A stretch of 64,000 nucleotides of DNA from Mucilaginibacter rubeus (GTDB lineage Bacteria > Bacteroidota > Bacteroidia > Sphingobacteriales > Sphingobacteriaceae), in NCBI RefSeq assembly GCF_014643835.1, contig NZ_BMKD01000009.1, forward strand, positions 248,001 through 312,000, read 5' to 3'. The notes beneath the pieces are model-generated. The model was given only the letters and a program-made list of their open reading frames with translations, searched no databases and was not told the origin of the DNA. Each line of letters starts with the position of its first letter. Within the stretch, counting starts at the first letter, position 1. Below, one piece after another: positions 19,037 to 29,127 of this stretch. Position numbers and translations under genes: made by a program.

Positions 19037-21301
19037 ATGAGAACCACTAACACAAGGTTTAACTCGAAAAATCAACTCCAGCCTGCAGATATAAGAAGAT
19101 ACAACTGGTACATATGGCGAATTGTGCTTGGCCTTTTTGCTTTTGTTGTTATGATGATAACACTCACTATTTTTGATGTGTTTGGTCAGCTGCCTTCGTT
19201 CCGCGACCTGGAAAACCCCAAGAGCAACCAGGCTACAGAGATCATTTCGTCCGACAAACAGATATTGGGGACTTACTATATTCAAAACCGTTCCAACGTT
19301 ACTTACCGCGAACTGTCACCAAACGTAATTAACGCTTTGGTTGCTACCGAAGATAAACGATTTTATGACCATTCAGGTATTGATTTTGGCCGAAGCTTTA
19401 CCATTTTCGCGCATTTGCTCATTGGGCAAAAGCAGGGCGGCAGTACCATAACACAACAGCTGGCGCTTAACCTTTTTTCAGAACGATCTGCCAATCCATT
19501 TAAGCGGATTATTCAAAAACTACAGGAGTGGGTTACAGCTGTTAAGCTTGAACGTCATTACACCAAAGAAGAGATCCTCACCATGTACCTCAACACGGTC
19601 GACTTTGGTGCTTATAACACTTATGGCATCAAATCGGCCGCGCGCACTTATTTTAACACTACGCCAGATAAACTAACACCCGATCAGGCTGCCCTGTTAA
19701 TAGGCATGGTTAACGGCCCGGGCATTTATTCGCCTATCCGTCACCCGGATAATGCACTTAAAAGGCGCAACCTGGTACTAAACCGTATGGCCGAACAAAA
19801 TTACCTGAGTGAAGGCCAGGTTGAAGAATATAAACGCAAGCCACTTGGCCTTGATTTTCACCAAAACAATCATTTTGACGGACTGGCTCCATACTTCCGT
19901 TCGGTATTGAAGAAAGAGCTTCAAAAGATCTTTAAAGAACAGAATATTAACCGCCCTGATGGCACCCCTTACGATCTTGACCGCGACGGCTTAAAAATAT
20001 ATACCACCATTGATGCCACCATGCAGCAATATGCGGAGGATGCGCAGCGTGATTATATGAAAGATTTGCAGGCACAGTTCAATGACCACTGGCGCGGCCG
20101 TAACCTTTACAAAAGCATCCACAACTTCAAATTTTTGCTTGACCAGGGCATGCAAAAATCTGACAGGTACAAACAACTGAAACAACAGGAAAAATCTGAC
20201 GAGGAAATTGAAGAAAACTTCAAGACCAAAACCATGCTTAACCTGTTTACCTGGCACGGCAATATCGATACCATGATGCGGCCAATTGACAGTATTATCT
20301 ACTGTAAAATGCTTTTGCGTAATGCTCTCATGAGTATGGATCCCACAACCGGCTATGTTAAGGCATGGGTTGGCGGCACCAACTTTGAACATTTTAAATA
20401 CGACCAGGTAAAGAATGGCACCCGCCAGGTAGGTTCAACAGCCAAACCATTTACTTATGCTGTGGCTATCGACAACGGCTACTCTCCATGTATGAAAATC
20501 AATAACGTGCCTGATACTATCCGTGGTTATGGCGCGCCGTGGTGCCCGCGCTCGTCGCCATCCGAAACTTTGCCGGGCTTTATTACTTTAAGGCAGGCAC
20601 TGGCGCACTCACAAAACTGGGTTACGGCCCACGTTATGGGCGAGGTTAAACCAGAACCTGTTGTTGATCTGATCAAAAAGATGGGTATTACAACCAATGT
20701 TCCGCCTTATCCTTCAATTTGCCTGGGTACGTTTGATGCTTCTGTGTTTGAGATGACCGCCGCTTACTCCGCTTTTGCCAACCACGGCCTGTGGACAGAG
20801 CCTACTTATATTTTACGCATTGAAGATAAAAACGGCAACGTATTGTATACCCATACTCCGCGCGTGGTGCAAGCCATGAACCCGCAAACGGCTTATGTGA
20901 TGACCTATATGCTTAAAGGTGTTATTGAAGATGGTACCGGTTCAAGGTTAACCTATAAATACGGGTTACGCAACCCAATAGGTGGTAAAACCGGTACAAC
21001 CCAAAACAATTCAGACGGTTGGTTTATAGGTATAACTCCACAGTTGGTTACCGGCTTATGGACAGGTTGTGAAGATCGTGACATCGCCTTCCAGAGCACC
21101 CGTTTGGGCGAAGGTGCCAACAGTGCCCTGCCGATATTTGCCATGTATATGAAAAAGGTATACGCCAATGCAGCCTTAGGTATTAAAAAGAATGTTGATT
21201 TTGATGCTCCTGCAAACGGTGTAAGCATCATATTGGATTGCGGAGCCTATAACCAGCAGCAGCAGGGAACTACTGAGGTGGATAAGAAATTGGGATTTTA
21301 A
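19037..21301 (+). CDS. mrcA: Class A penicillin-binding protein (PBP1A)
   Basis: A 754-residue bifunctional peptidoglycan synthase. A short cytoplasmic tail and one membrane helix (about 30-52) precede the GT51 glycosyltransferase domain with the catalytic Glu in ATEDKRFYDHSG and the motif QGGSTITQQLALN. The transpeptidase domain carries SxxK (GSTAKPF), SxN (HSQNW) and KTGT (GGKTGTTQN), all intact. It polymerises and cross-links glycan strands on the periplasmic face. Directly downstream of sprE. Confidence 0.96.
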   Translation: MRTTNTRFNSKNQLQPADIRRYNWYIWRIVLGLFAFVVMMITLTIFDVFGQLPSFRDLENPKSNQATEIISSDKQILGTYYIQNRSNVTYRELSPNVINALVATEDKRFYDHSGIDFGRSFTIFAHLLIGQKQGGSTITQQLALNLFSERSANPFKRIIQKLQEWVTAVKLERHYTKEEILTMYLNTVDFGAYNTYGIKSAARTYFNTTPDKLTPDQAALLIGMVNGPGIYSPIRHPDNALKRRNLVLNRMAEQNYLSEGQVEEYKRKPLGLDFHQNNHFDGLAPYFRSVLKKELQKIFKEQNINRPDGTPYDLDRDGLKIYTTIDATMQQYAEDAQRDYMKDLQAQFNDHWRGRNLYKSIHNFKFLLDQGMQKSDRYKQLKQQEKSDEEIEENFKTKTMLNLFTWHGNIDTMMRPIDSIIYCKMLLRNALMSMDPTTGYVKAWVGGTNFEHFKYDQVKNGTRQVGSTAKPFTYAVAIDNGYSPCMKINNVPDTIRGYGAPWCPRSSPSETLPGFITLRQALAHSQNWVTAHVMGEVKPEPVVDLIKKMGITTNVPPYPSICLGTFDASVFEMTAAYSAFANHGLWTEPTYILRIEDKNGNVLYTHTPRVVQAMNPQTAYVMTYMLKGVIEDGTGSRLTYKYGLRNPIGGKTGTTQNNSDGWFIGITPQLVTGLWTGCEDRDIAFQSTRLGEGANSALPIFAMYMKKVYANAALGIKKNVDFDAPANGVSIILDCGAYNQQQQGTTEVDKKLGF

Positions 21302-21327
21302 TTATTTTTGTTCGGGTAATCCCCATC

Positions 21328-21459
21328 GTCATTGTCAATTTAAAATATGTCATTGCGAGCGATAGCGTGGCAATCGCGAACTAAGCAGGTCGGCCCTGTA
21401 TAGCATGCGATTGCTTCGTCGTTCCTCCTCGCAATGACATATTTTAGATTAGTAATGAC
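21328..21459. repeat. Inverted repeat, GTCATTGCGAG family, copy 1
   Basis: A perfect 18-bp pair (21342-21359 with 21428-21445) lies within outer GTCATT/AATGAC ends, with an inner pair GGCAATCGC/GCGATTGC and a central GCAGGTCGG. It lies between mrcA and uvrC, both on the plus strand. A second copy is at 48034-48160. Confidence 0.85.
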
Positions 21460-21483
21460 ATTTTCATTAAAACCAATAATTCA

Positions 21484-23307
21484 GTGAGTGAGAAATTTGA
21501 TTATAGGGCAGCTTTAAAAAACATTCCTCACAAACCCGGGGTTTACCAATACTGGGATAGTGAGCAGGAACTGATATATATTGGTAAGGCCAAGGACCTG
21601 CGCAATCGGGTTGGGTCGTACTTTAACCAGGATATTCATATCAATGCCAAAACACGGGTACTGGTATCCAAAATCCGTGCTATAACTTTTACTATCGTTG
21701 ACACCGAGGTTGATGCCTGGCTGCTGGAAAACAGCATGATCAAGAAGCATCAGCCTCGCTACAACGTCATGCTTAAGGATGATAAAACCTATCCATGGAT
21801 CATCATTAAAAACGAAAATTACCCACGCATCTTCTGGACCCGCCGTATAATCAAAGACGGCTCCAAATACCTTGGCCCTTATGCATCGATAAGCATGATG
21901 CATAACATTTTAGGGCTTATTAAGGAAACTTATCCTCTACGTACCTGCAACCTGCAGCTTACCCGCGAAAATATTGATAAGGGCAAGTTTAAAGTTTGTT
22001 TGGAATACCAATTGGGTAATTGCAAAGGCCCCTGCCAAAACTATCAAACCGAAGAAGACTATGATAACAGCATCGAAGAAATTAAGGATATTCTGAACGG
22101 GAAGATTGGTGCAGTTCTTCGTCGCTTAAAAAATGAGATGGAAGCGGCTGCTATGGAAATGAATTTTGAGCTGGCCCACCGGCTTAAACGTAAGTTTGAA
22201 CTCCTTGAAAACTACCAAAGCAAATCAACCGTTGTTAACTCATCTATAACCGACGTGGATGTGTTCAGCATTGCGTCAGAGGAAAAACTGGCATTCGTAA
22301 ACTTCCTGAAGGTGATGAATGGTACCATCATCCAAACACAAACCATCGAACTAAAAAAGCGACTGGATGAAAGTGACGAAGAGTTGCTTACACTGGCCAT
22401 ATCCGAGTTCAGGAGCCGTTATAACAGCGACAGCAAGGAAATCATCGTACCGTTTGATATCGATCTTGAGGACCATCCAAACATCAAATTCACGGTACCA
22501 AAACTGGGCGAAAAACGCAAATTGCTTGACCTTTCGCAAAAGAATGTACAGTTCTTTAAGAAGGAAAAGATTGACCAGTACGAGAAACTGAACCCCGAGA
22601 TCCGCACCGAACGGTTGCTCACGCAGATGATGAAAGATCTGCGCATGAACCAGCTGCCACGCCATATTGAATGTTTCGATAACTCTAACTTCCAGGGCAA
22701 ATACCCGGTATCGGCCATTGTAGTGTTCAAGGATGGAAAGCCCTCCAAAAAAGATTACCGGCATTTTAACGTAAAAACCGTTGAAGGTCCTAACGACTTT
22801 GCCACTATGGAAGAAGCTGTACACCGCCGTTACCGCCGCATGCTGGATGAAGGAACAGAATTACCGCAGCTGATCGTGATTGATGGAGGTAAGGGCCAGT
22901 TATCATCGGCCATGCATAGCCTTAAGTTATTGGGTATAGATAAAAAGGTAACCGTGATAGGCATTGCCAAACGCCTGGAGGAGCTTTATTATCCCAACGA
23001 TCAGTACCCCATGTATCTCGACAAAAAATCGGAAACACTTAAAGTGATCCAGCACCTGCGTGATGAGGCACACCGTTTTGGGATCACCTTCCACCGTAAA
23101 AAGCGCGATAAGGGCACATTGGTAACAGAACTTGAGCTGATAGAGGGCATAGGCAAAACCACAGCCGAAAAGCTGCTTAAATACTTTAAATCGGTAAAGA
23201 AGATTCGCGAAGCTAACGAGGAAATGCTACTCGAAGTAGTAAATCTTAAACAGGCCAAAGCCATATTGACGTATTTTAATACAGGAGCAGAAATTAAGCA
23301 AGGATAG
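21484..23307 (+). CDS. uvrC: Excinuclease ABC subunit C
   Basis: 607 residues, starting with GTG (MSEKFDYRAAL). It makes both incisions in nucleotide excision repair. Domains: GIY-YIG nuclease (about 10-95, PGVYQYWDSEQELIYIGKAKDLRNRVGSYF), UVR motif (about 205-240, NFELAHRLKRKFELLE), RNase H-like C-terminal nuclease (ECFDNSNFQGKYPVSAIVVF, LIVIDGGKGQL), and a helix-hairpin-helix pair at the end (LIEGIGKTTAEKLLKYFKSVKKI). Full length. Confidence 0.98.
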   Translation: MSEKFDYRAALKNIPHKPGVYQYWDSEQELIYIGKAKDLRNRVGSYFNQDIHINAKTRVLVSKIRAITFTIVDTEVDAWLLENSMIKKHQPRYNVMLKDDKTYPWIIIKNENYPRIFWTRRIIKDGSKYLGPYASISMMHNILGLIKETYPLRTCNLQLTRENIDKGKFKVCLEYQLGNCKGPCQNYQTEEDYDNSIEEIKDILNGKIGAVLRRLKNEMEAAAMEMNFELAHRLKRKFELLENYQSKSTVVNSSITDVDVFSIASEEKLAFVNFLKVMNGTIIQTQTIELKKRLDESDEELLTLAISEFRSRYNSDSKEIIVPFDIDLEDHPNIKFTVPKLGEKRKLLDLSQKNVQFFKKEKIDQYEKLNPEIRTERLLTQMMKDLRMNQLPRHIECFDNSNFQGKYPVSAIVVFKDGKPSKKDYRHFNVKTVEGPNDFATMEEAVHRRYRRMLDEGTELPQLIVIDGGKGQLSSAMHSLKLLGIDKKVTVIGIAKRLEELYYPNDQYPMYLDKKSETLKVIQHLRDEAHRFGITFHRKKRDKGTLVTELELIEGIGKTTAEKLLKYFKSVKKIREANEEMLLEVVNLKQAKAILTYFNTGAEIKQG

Positions 23308-23334
23308 CTCCCAGATTACTACGCCTAAAATAAC

Positions 23335-23363
23335 AAAGGCCTGGTTCAATCAACCAGGCCTTC
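23335..23363. terminator. Bidirectional terminator after uvrC
   Basis: AAAGGCCTGGTT / AACCAGGCCTT with a 5-base loop, flanked by A and T runs. It lies between convergent uvrC and the gene at 23391. Confidence 0.85.
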
Positions 23364-23390
23364 TTTATATATTGATGTTTGTGATTTTTA

Positions 23391-23786
23391 TTACTGGGCG
23401 ATGTAAAATGATTTTTGATCGCCATCCTGATAAACATGGATTGATTTTTTAACTACCTGTTTGTCGGTAGTGATCTCCATAGTGTATTCACCATCTTCTA
23501 AACCGGTTAACACATAACCTTTGCTTACATCGGTTTTGCTTGGCACAATGTCTTTCAATAAAAGCTCATTTTCTTTATTGTAAACTTTTACTACTGACTT
23601 TCCATTTTCAGTTTTTGCAAAGTTCACTTTCAGACCGCGATCATGATCAAGGGCTTTAAAGCTTACAACTTCTTTGGCTTTAGGGGTAACATCGATTTTG
23701 TCTTCGTCGGCTTTGGCTGCTGTAGTAGCAAATACACCTGCAGTTAATAATACAAATAAGGCTGATAATTTTATTGAGGTTTTCAT
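23391..23786 (-). CDS. Small secreted beta-rich protein
   Basis: 131 residues with a Sec signal peptide (cleavage near AKA at residues 24-26) and a mature part of about 105 residues that reads as one Ig-like beta sandwich (VVKVYNKENELLLKDIV, YVLTGLEDGEYTMEI). This resembles the T9SS-sorting or DUF3244 type of small periplasmic proteins in Bacteroidota, but I cannot assign a family. Function unknown. It has its own long upstream region. Confidence 0.75.
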   Translation of the reverse strand: MKTSIKLSALFVLLTAGVFATTAAKADEDKIDVTPKAKEVVSFKALDHDRGLKVNFAKTENGKSVVKVYNKENELLLKDIVPSKTDVSKGYVLTGLEDGEYTMEITTDKQVVKKSIHVYQDGDQKSFYIAQ

Positions 23787-24142
23787 GATCGTAAGGTTTT
23801 AATGTTTTAAATATGTTGTGTTGTTGTTTTCAATGATCAAATGAACAATATATATTTTGATCGCTAAAAAGTGTTATACCAGCTGTAGATATAAATAGAC
23901 AAAGCCTCAAAAACACTCGGCAAACCCTAAAAAGCCCTTGTTTACTATTATTTCAGGCGTTGGTCGGAATTTTGGGGGAGTTGGTAGAAAGGAGTAAGCG
24001 ATTGGTCATGCGTGGGGTGAAAATCGCATATGAAAAGAGATAAGCAATTGTTATCCTGTTAAATGTTTACCGGCTAAATAAGCACGGCAGCAGGTGCGAT
24101 GAAAAATCTTAGCCGCCTTCCCGATAAAACAGATCTTAAAAC
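23787..24142. other. Intergenic region without recognised gene
   Basis: About 350 bases between the small secreted gene's start and the gldN terminator. It contains no ORF with coding character, no tRNA-like fold and no clear repeat. The part next to 23787 should hold the promoter of the small secreted gene; I could not fix its elements. Confidence 0.5.
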
Positions 24143-24175
24143 AAAACAGGCGATGAAAATTCATCGCCTGTTTTA
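24143..24175 (-). terminator. Terminator of the gldKLMN operon
   Basis: AACAGGCGATGAA / TTCATCGCCTGTT with a short AAT-rich loop, followed on the reverse strand by TTGTTTT, about 22 bases after the gldN stop. Confidence 0.85.
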
Positions 24176-24197
24176 TAATCTTGTTAATCTTAATGTA

Positions 24198-25175
24198 TTA
24201 GTACTGCCAAAGATTAAGCTCCCAGTCAAGAAGGGACTTTTTAACCCTTTCTGATTCGTAAAGCTTATCAATACCCTGAGCATAATCTTTTATACGCTCA
24301 TCTTTGTCGTTACTTTCTTTTACGATATAACTGGTAAAGATGCGTTTTATAAACACGTCGTCAAAGCTTAAGCCGGTGGCATCACTGTTACGGCTAACCA
24401 CTTCTTTGGTTGCAAGTACCGCGCGTGCTTCAGGAAAATAAATCCAAAAAGCGGGCTGAAAATCGATGTCGAGTGTACCTGTACCTTTAGGTTTAACCAA
24501 AGGAGCAATACCTATAATCCGGGGCTCAAATACCGAGCGCTGTTTATCAAAGATCCAATCTTCTTTAATGCGGAATTTAAGCACGCTATCAGGGTTAAAC
24601 TCACCTGCAACAAGCGTAGATGATATAACGTTATTATCCTTATCGCGCTTTTCAACCACGCTGCTGTCAGATGCTAACCGGCCACGGGCCTGTGCACCTG
24701 TTAAAGGAGTAGTAAAACCATCGCCATTGGGGTCATCCTTTTTACCCGGGGTAGGGTCATATGCGGTAAGCTCGCCTTTGGCTATGGCATCAAGCAATAC
24801 ATCAATTAAACGGCCCTTGGGTGAAGCCAGGTACTGGTTCATCTTTTCGCGTACATCAATTTCGCGCCAAACGCGTTTGGCAAATGCCACATCATTTTCA
24901 CGCAAATTAGGATACGGTGTAACCTTGGCGTTTAAAATATTGTTCTTTTTGTAATAGCCATCAAGCGGTCTGTCAAAAGGTTTTGCAGCAATTTTACTCG
25001 CAGTATCAAGGGGCTGCTGGCTGGTAACATTATCCGGCTGAACCTGTACAGGTTTCTGAGTTGTTTGCCTGGCGGTGGTGGTCTTTTTTGCCGGCGGCCT
25101 CTTGGTGCGCTTTTTTTGCGCATAAGCGCTTACACAAGCCAGGCACAGGATAACAACTAAAATTCTCTTTTTCAT
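24198..25175 (-). CDS. gldN: T9SS/gliding motility ring protein GldN
   Basis: 325 residues with a signal peptide (MKKRILVVILCLACVSAYAQ), a Lys/Thr/Gln-rich linker, and the conserved GldN core (NAKVTPYPNLRENDVAFAKRVWREIDVREKMN near residue 80). GldN/PorN binds GldK and forms the periplasmic ring under the outer membrane in the type IX system. Last gene of gldKLMN, 6 bases after gldM. Confidence 0.95.
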   Translation of the reverse strand: MKKRILVVILCLACVSAYAQKKRTKRPPAKKTTTARQTTQKPVQVQPDNVTSQQPLDTASKIAAKPFDRPLDGYYKKNNILNAKVTPYPNLRENDVAFAKRVWREIDVREKMNQYLASPKGRLIDVLLDAIAKGELTAYDPTPGKKDDPNGDGFTTPLTGAQARGRLASDSSVVEKRDKDNNVISSTLVAGEFNPDSVLKFRIKEDWIFDKQRSVFEPRIIGIAPLVKPKGTGTLDIDFQPAFWIYFPEARAVLATKEVVSRNSDATGLSFDDVFIKRIFTSYIVKESNDKDERIKDYAQGIDKLYESERVKKSLLDWELNLWQY

Positions 25176-25181
25176 ACGCGT

Positions 25182-26702
25182 TTAATTTGCGGATAATACA
25201 ATCGGGTCAAGTGACCTCGGTGAATGGTCAGGACCTACCGCAACGATATCCTTAAATATAACAGTAGTTCCTGGTGTAACTGTATTTAAAGCACTACGCA
25301 TAGTGCCGGTTAATTCCCCGCCTGAGCCTGATAAAATAATGGCATCCTGGCGCGGTTTTACAACCAGCATAGTAAAGTGCGTTACGTTAAATTTAGCATC
25401 AAAGTCAAAGTTATCCAGCTGAGCAAAAAGCCTGTCCTGTGCTCTGATATTAGCCGAACTGGTGTTACCTCCACTTTTACCTGCAAACTGTGGCTTAGGG
25501 TCAGGGATCCTTTTGATACGGAACTGTGTTGAACCCAATACCGCTCCTTTTGCACCACTAACAGAAATTGTAGCTTTGCCTATGCTGTTTACAATTGCTG
25601 TGTAATGCCCGCCCGAACCACTAAGAGAACCGGCACCACTAAAATGCACGTTTAAGTCGCTGGCTGCTACGCCAGGCGCAGATACCGAAATAGGATTCGG
25701 TACACCGATATAAAGTACATTCATTTTATCAGGAGAAATAACTGCCGAAGGCCTTGCAACTGTATATTCCTGCTTGAAAGGATAAGAGTCATTTTTACCG
25801 GTTGTATTGTTTTTAACCGTGATAAAACCTTCTACGGTATGTTTTCCTTCGCCGCTCGCGGTAATGGTATAATTACCCTTACCGTCTGTAACAGATACCC
25901 TGCTACCGTTAACAGTGATATCAGGGTTTGATTTTGAATCATATGCTGTCAAAAAGATCTGGGCAGTATATGGCTGTCCTGCTATCACATAGCTGCTTGG
26001 AGCTACCACTACTGCGCTAAACTTATCGAGCGTAACCTGAGCCTGGTCAATTTTACCTAATAATTTCTTAACTACTTCGTTTTCGGCGTTTTTGCTATCA
26101 GCTTCAATTTTGGCTAAAGTAGTGAGGGCCGCGCCTAAAGGTATGCCATCCCCAAAGTTAGCTTCCTGCCATGATTTTCTAACATCCCCATGCGGTTTAG
26201 GCGCTACGGTATTTAGTGAAAACTGTACGCCTACACTGTCCTTACCTAAAGCTACCATTAACCTTTGGCGGGTTTCATCAATTTTAGCTTTCAGTTTCTC
26301 CCCATTTTTTTGATTGATCATGATACGGGGCGATATATCCAGGTTATCCCGTGCGTCAACGTCATCAATCTCCGGGTTAATGCCGCCGCCTTCCTGAATC
26401 AGCTTTGCTTTCAGCTGTTCAACGTAGGTATTTAATTCTGCAGCTATAGCACTTGCCTGTTTAGCCTTATCATAAATTGGTTTCGCCCGTTCAGCCTGTT
26501 CTTTCAATTTTGTAGCCTCAAAAGCGCTGTATGTGTTTTGCAAACCAGTATTAACATTCCTGGTTGATGCATCCAAACTATTCGTAATATTCTTAAACGC
26601 GTCCAACAGGCTATCCGGTACGTTAAGGGCAATGAGGCCCAATAGTACCAGGTATAGTATACCTATCATTCGCTGTCTTGGGGTTTCCTTACCTCCGGCC
26701 AT
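25182..26702 (-). CDS. gldM: T9SS/gliding motor shaft protein GldM
   Basis: 506 residues. A short cytosolic start (MAGGKETPRQRM) precedes a single membrane helix (about 12-34, MIGILYLVLLGLIALNV), then a long helical periplasmic domain and three beta domains (from about 215). With GldL it forms the proton-driven motor that powers gliding and T9SS export; its shaft reaches the GldK/N ring. The conserved N-terminal Arg and the NVPDSLLDAF segment are present. Confidence 0.96.
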   Translation of the reverse strand: MAGGKETPRQRMIGILYLVLLGLIALNVPDSLLDAFKNITNSLDASTRNVNTGLQNTYSAFEATKLKEQAERAKPIYDKAKQASAIAAELNTYVEQLKAKLIQEGGGINPEIDDVDARDNLDISPRIMINQKNGEKLKAKIDETRQRLMVALGKDSVGVQFSLNTVAPKPHGDVRKSWQEANFGDGIPLGAALTTLAKIEADSKNAENEVVKKLLGKIDQAQVTLDKFSAVVVAPSSYVIAGQPYTAQIFLTAYDSKSNPDITVNGSRVSVTDGKGNYTITASGEGKHTVEGFITVKNNTTGKNDSYPFKQEYTVARPSAVISPDKMNVLYIGVPNPISVSAPGVAASDLNVHFSGAGSLSGSGGHYTAIVNSIGKATISVSGAKGAVLGSTQFRIKRIPDPKPQFAGKSGGNTSSANIRAQDRLFAQLDNFDFDAKFNVTHFTMLVVKPRQDAIILSGSGGELTGTMRSALNTVTPGTTVIFKDIVAVGPDHSPRSLDPIVLSAN

Positions 26703-26746
26703 CTATTATAAATCTTTTCTGGTAATCAATCAATTAATTAATTATA

Positions 26747-27547
26747 TTAAACACGCGGCTGGTTCATAGCTGTAAGCATGTTACCATAAATGGCGTTTAA
26801 TGATGCCAGGTTCTTAGCCAATCGACCTACCTCTTCCTTAAACTGTTTTGAATCATCCATTGATTCATTAAAGTTGTTCATGGTAAGCGAAAGGTTCTGG
26901 TAAAATTTATTCATTGATTTTAAGTGCGCGCTTGAATCCTGTAATTCCAGCTCGTAAACCGCATTAAGTGCCGACAGATTTTTAGCTAATTGGGTAACCT
27001 GGTCATGGTAAGCTTTTGAATCAACATTTGAGTTAGCCATTTCAGTTAAATTAGCCGACGCCTTTTCAAAAGAAACACTTAGTTTTTCATAACTTGCGGT
27101 TGCATCTTTAACTTTGCTTGTAAAAGCAATAGTAGCTTCTCCCGCATCGGTAACACGTGATATAGCGGCTACCTTATCGCCAAATGTACGTAAACCATCA
27201 CCAAGACTGCGCACCAGCTCAGGGCCAATTTTTGCATCTTCCATCATTTTATCCAGCGCAGCAGTTGTTGAGGGGCCTGTATTACCGACGCTCCTTACAG
27301 TTGCTTTTGGAAGCTCTCCCTGAAAGTCTTCATTTAATTCAGGATACACACGTGCCCAGTTAATTTCTTTATCTTCTCTCTGAAATCCTAATATAAAAAA
27401 CAGTATAGCCTCAGTTATAAGTCCCCCTGCTATCCAGTAAGTGGCACCAGGCCAATGCAAAATCTTAAACATTAACCCTATAATCACCACAGTAGCACCC
27501 CATGATACGATGTTGCCTATTCCGTAAGGTTTTTTTTTTCCAGCCAT
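26747..27547 (-). CDS. gldL: T9SS/gliding motor protein GldL
   Basis: 266 residues with two N-terminal membrane helices (about 13-31 and 36-56) and a long cytoplasmic helical tail. The charged intramembrane residues expected for the proton path are Lys28 (LMFKILHWPG) and Glu46 (LITEAILFF). GldL forms the stator ring around the GldM helices. It lies between gldK (62-base gap) and gldM (44-base gap). Confidence 0.96.
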   Translation of the reverse strand: MAGKKKPYGIGNIVSWGATVVIIGLMFKILHWPGATYWIAGGLITEAILFFILGFQREDKEINWARVYPELNEDFQGELPKATVRSVGNTGPSTTAALDKMMEDAKIGPELVRSLGDGLRTFGDKVAAISRVTDAGEATIAFTSKVKDATASYEKLSVSFEKASANLTEMANSNVDSKAYHDQVTQLAKNLSALNAVYELELQDSSAHLKSMNKFYQNLSLTMNNFNESMDDSKQFKEEVGRLAKNLASLNAIYGNMLTAMNQPRV

Positions 27548-27609
27548 AATAATTCAGAAGTAAACTTTTATTTTTTAATTTGATTTGCTTGCGTTTAACT
27601 AACTCTTGA

Positions 27610-28926
27610 TTAGCGTTTATCTGTAATGTCGCGCCCTAAGTATTTGGTGACGCAGCGGAAACCGATATACGATTTAGCGGTGTCCTGGTATTCGTAGGTC
27701 CGGGTTGAGTTTTGAAGAAAATATCCAATATCTTTCCATGAGCCCCCGCGTACAACTTTACGCTTCAATATTTCGGGGTCGGTAGACTTAGCTTCGTAAT
27801 TGAATGTTGGTGCAAGATCATGTACAAATGTTGACGCTGATTCGTCAAAAGCAGATAATGTCCATTCGGCTACGTTACCCGCCATATTGTATAAACCATA
27901 ATCATTAGGGAAATATGAACGTACCGGCACAGTATACGCGCCGCCGTCATCGGTATAATTACCACGCCCCGGCTTAAAGTTAGCCAATAAACAACCTTTT
28001 GCATTTTTAATGTAAGGCCCTCCCCATGGATAATCGGTACCTATCCTGCCGCCACGTGCCGCGTACTCAAACTCGGCTTCCGTAGGCAAACTATAAGGTG
28101 CACGGTGCGGTAAATGGCGCTTATCTTTATAAGCGTCATTATAGCGCGTACGCCATACACTGTAAGCTCTGGCCTGCCTCCAGGTTACCCCTACAACAGG
28201 GTAATTACGGAATGCAGGATGTGAAAAATAACTTTCAACCATAGGCTCGTTGGCGGCATATGAAAAATCGCTTAACCAAACAAGCGTATCAGGGTATACC
28301 GCTACGGTATCACGAACAATGAAGTCGGAACGGTGTTTTGTTTTATCGTTATGATGATCTGCAGCATCGCGCAGGGTAAACAAAGCGTAGTTATATTTAA
28401 GTAAGCGCACGTCAACCTCATTACGGTCAAACACACGGTCATCACCCTGGTAGTACATACCCTGCAATTTTTGAGCATTGTTTGCCTGGTTGCCTTTACT
28501 GCTCCAGATAGGGTTTTTCTTTACAAACTCCCAGTTGATGAATTTTTTACCGCCATTATTATTACCGGCGCCAGCTTTGGGCTGAATGAAATACTTATTA
28601 TCGTTGATATAATTGGTAATGGCTATTGAATCGCGCACCCAGTTCACAAACATTTTGTATTGACTGTTGCTGGTTTCGGTTTGATCCATAAAAAACGGAG
28701 AAACAGTAACCTGTTTAGTTTGGGCTATCTGGGCAAAGGTTACATCCTGATCAGTTTGCCCCATAAGGAAACTACCACCCGGAATATAAACCATTCCGTA
28801 AGGCACCTCGGCCCTGAATGATCTTGCAGGAACCCCTACAACTTCCCCCCGGTCACCGCCTCCGCGGCCACAACCACTTAATACACCACCTGCTAAAACA
28901 ATTATTAAAAAGTAGATCTGCTTCAT
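27610..28926 (-). CDS. gldK: T9SS/gliding lipoprotein GldK
   Basis: 438 residues from the ATG at 28926. The longer frame from 28962 puts 12 residues before the signal peptide and is unlikely. The lipobox is LSGC at about residues 15-18, followed by a Gly-rich tether and a formylglycine-generating-enzyme-like (SUMF1) fold (MVYIPGGSFLMGQTDQD ... RLPTEAEFEYAARGG-type motif read here as SLPTEAEFEYAARGG, and VVRGGSWKD). GldK forms the outer-membrane-associated ring with GldN. The fold is used structurally, not as an enzyme, in known members. Confidence 0.94.
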   Translation of the reverse strand: MKQIYFLIIVLAGGVLSGCGRGGGDRGEVVGVPARSFRAEVPYGMVYIPGGSFLMGQTDQDVTFAQIAQTKQVTVSPFFMDQTETSNSQYKMFVNWVRDSIAITNYINDNKYFIQPKAGAGNNNGGKKFINWEFVKKNPIWSSKGNQANNAQKLQGMYYQGDDRVFDRNEVDVRLLKYNYALFTLRDAADHHNDKTKHRSDFIVRDTVAVYPDTLVWLSDFSYAANEPMVESYFSHPAFRNYPVVGVTWRQARAYSVWRTRYNDAYKDKRHLPHRAPYSLPTEAEFEYAARGGRIGTDYPWGGPYIKNAKGCLLANFKPGRGNYTDDGGAYTVPVRSYFPNDYGLYNMAGNVAEWTLSAFDESASTFVHDLAPTFNYEAKSTDPEILKRKVVRGGSWKDIGYFLQNSTRTYEYQDTAKSYIGFRCVTKYLGRDITDKR

Positions 28927-28941
28927 TTTACAATCAAAATC

Positions 28942-28999
28942 AGTTATATAACTATAACACAATGCAACGTCCGAATATATTACATTTTACGCAATGTAA
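28942..28999. promoter_or_regulatory. Two palindromes in the gldK leader
   Basis: A perfect 12-bp palindrome AGTTATATAACT (28942-28953) lies 15 bases before the gldK start, and TTACATT-ttacgc-AATGTAA (28980-28999) lies further upstream. They could be operator or mRNA structure; no regulator is known. Confidence 0.4.
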
Positions 29000-29086
29000 G
29001 CTATAAAAAACGATAATTTGGCTTCTTGAACCGATAAACTGTGTACTTATCTTCCCAATACCGCACAAAACGCTATATAATTAACA

Positions 29087-29127
29087 AACCGCTAACCAAT
29101 TGTTAACATGACAATTAGTTAGCGGTT
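29087..29127. repeat. Long stem-loop between hemD and gldK
   Basis: AACCGCTAAC-C-AATTGT pairs with ACAATT-A-GTTAGCGGTT (17-base arms, one mismatch, 7-base loop). No T run follows on the reverse strand, so it is not a classical terminator of hemD. It may be attenuating or stabilising. Confidence 0.55.

Noticed and set aside
27610-28926. GldK considered as a sulfatase-activating formylglycine enzyme
   Set aside because: The fold is shared, but the lipoprotein signal and linkage with gldLMN identify GldK.
28927-28962. Twelve-residue N-terminal extension of GldK
   Set aside because: It would put polar residues before the lipoprotein signal; the internal ATG fits the family.
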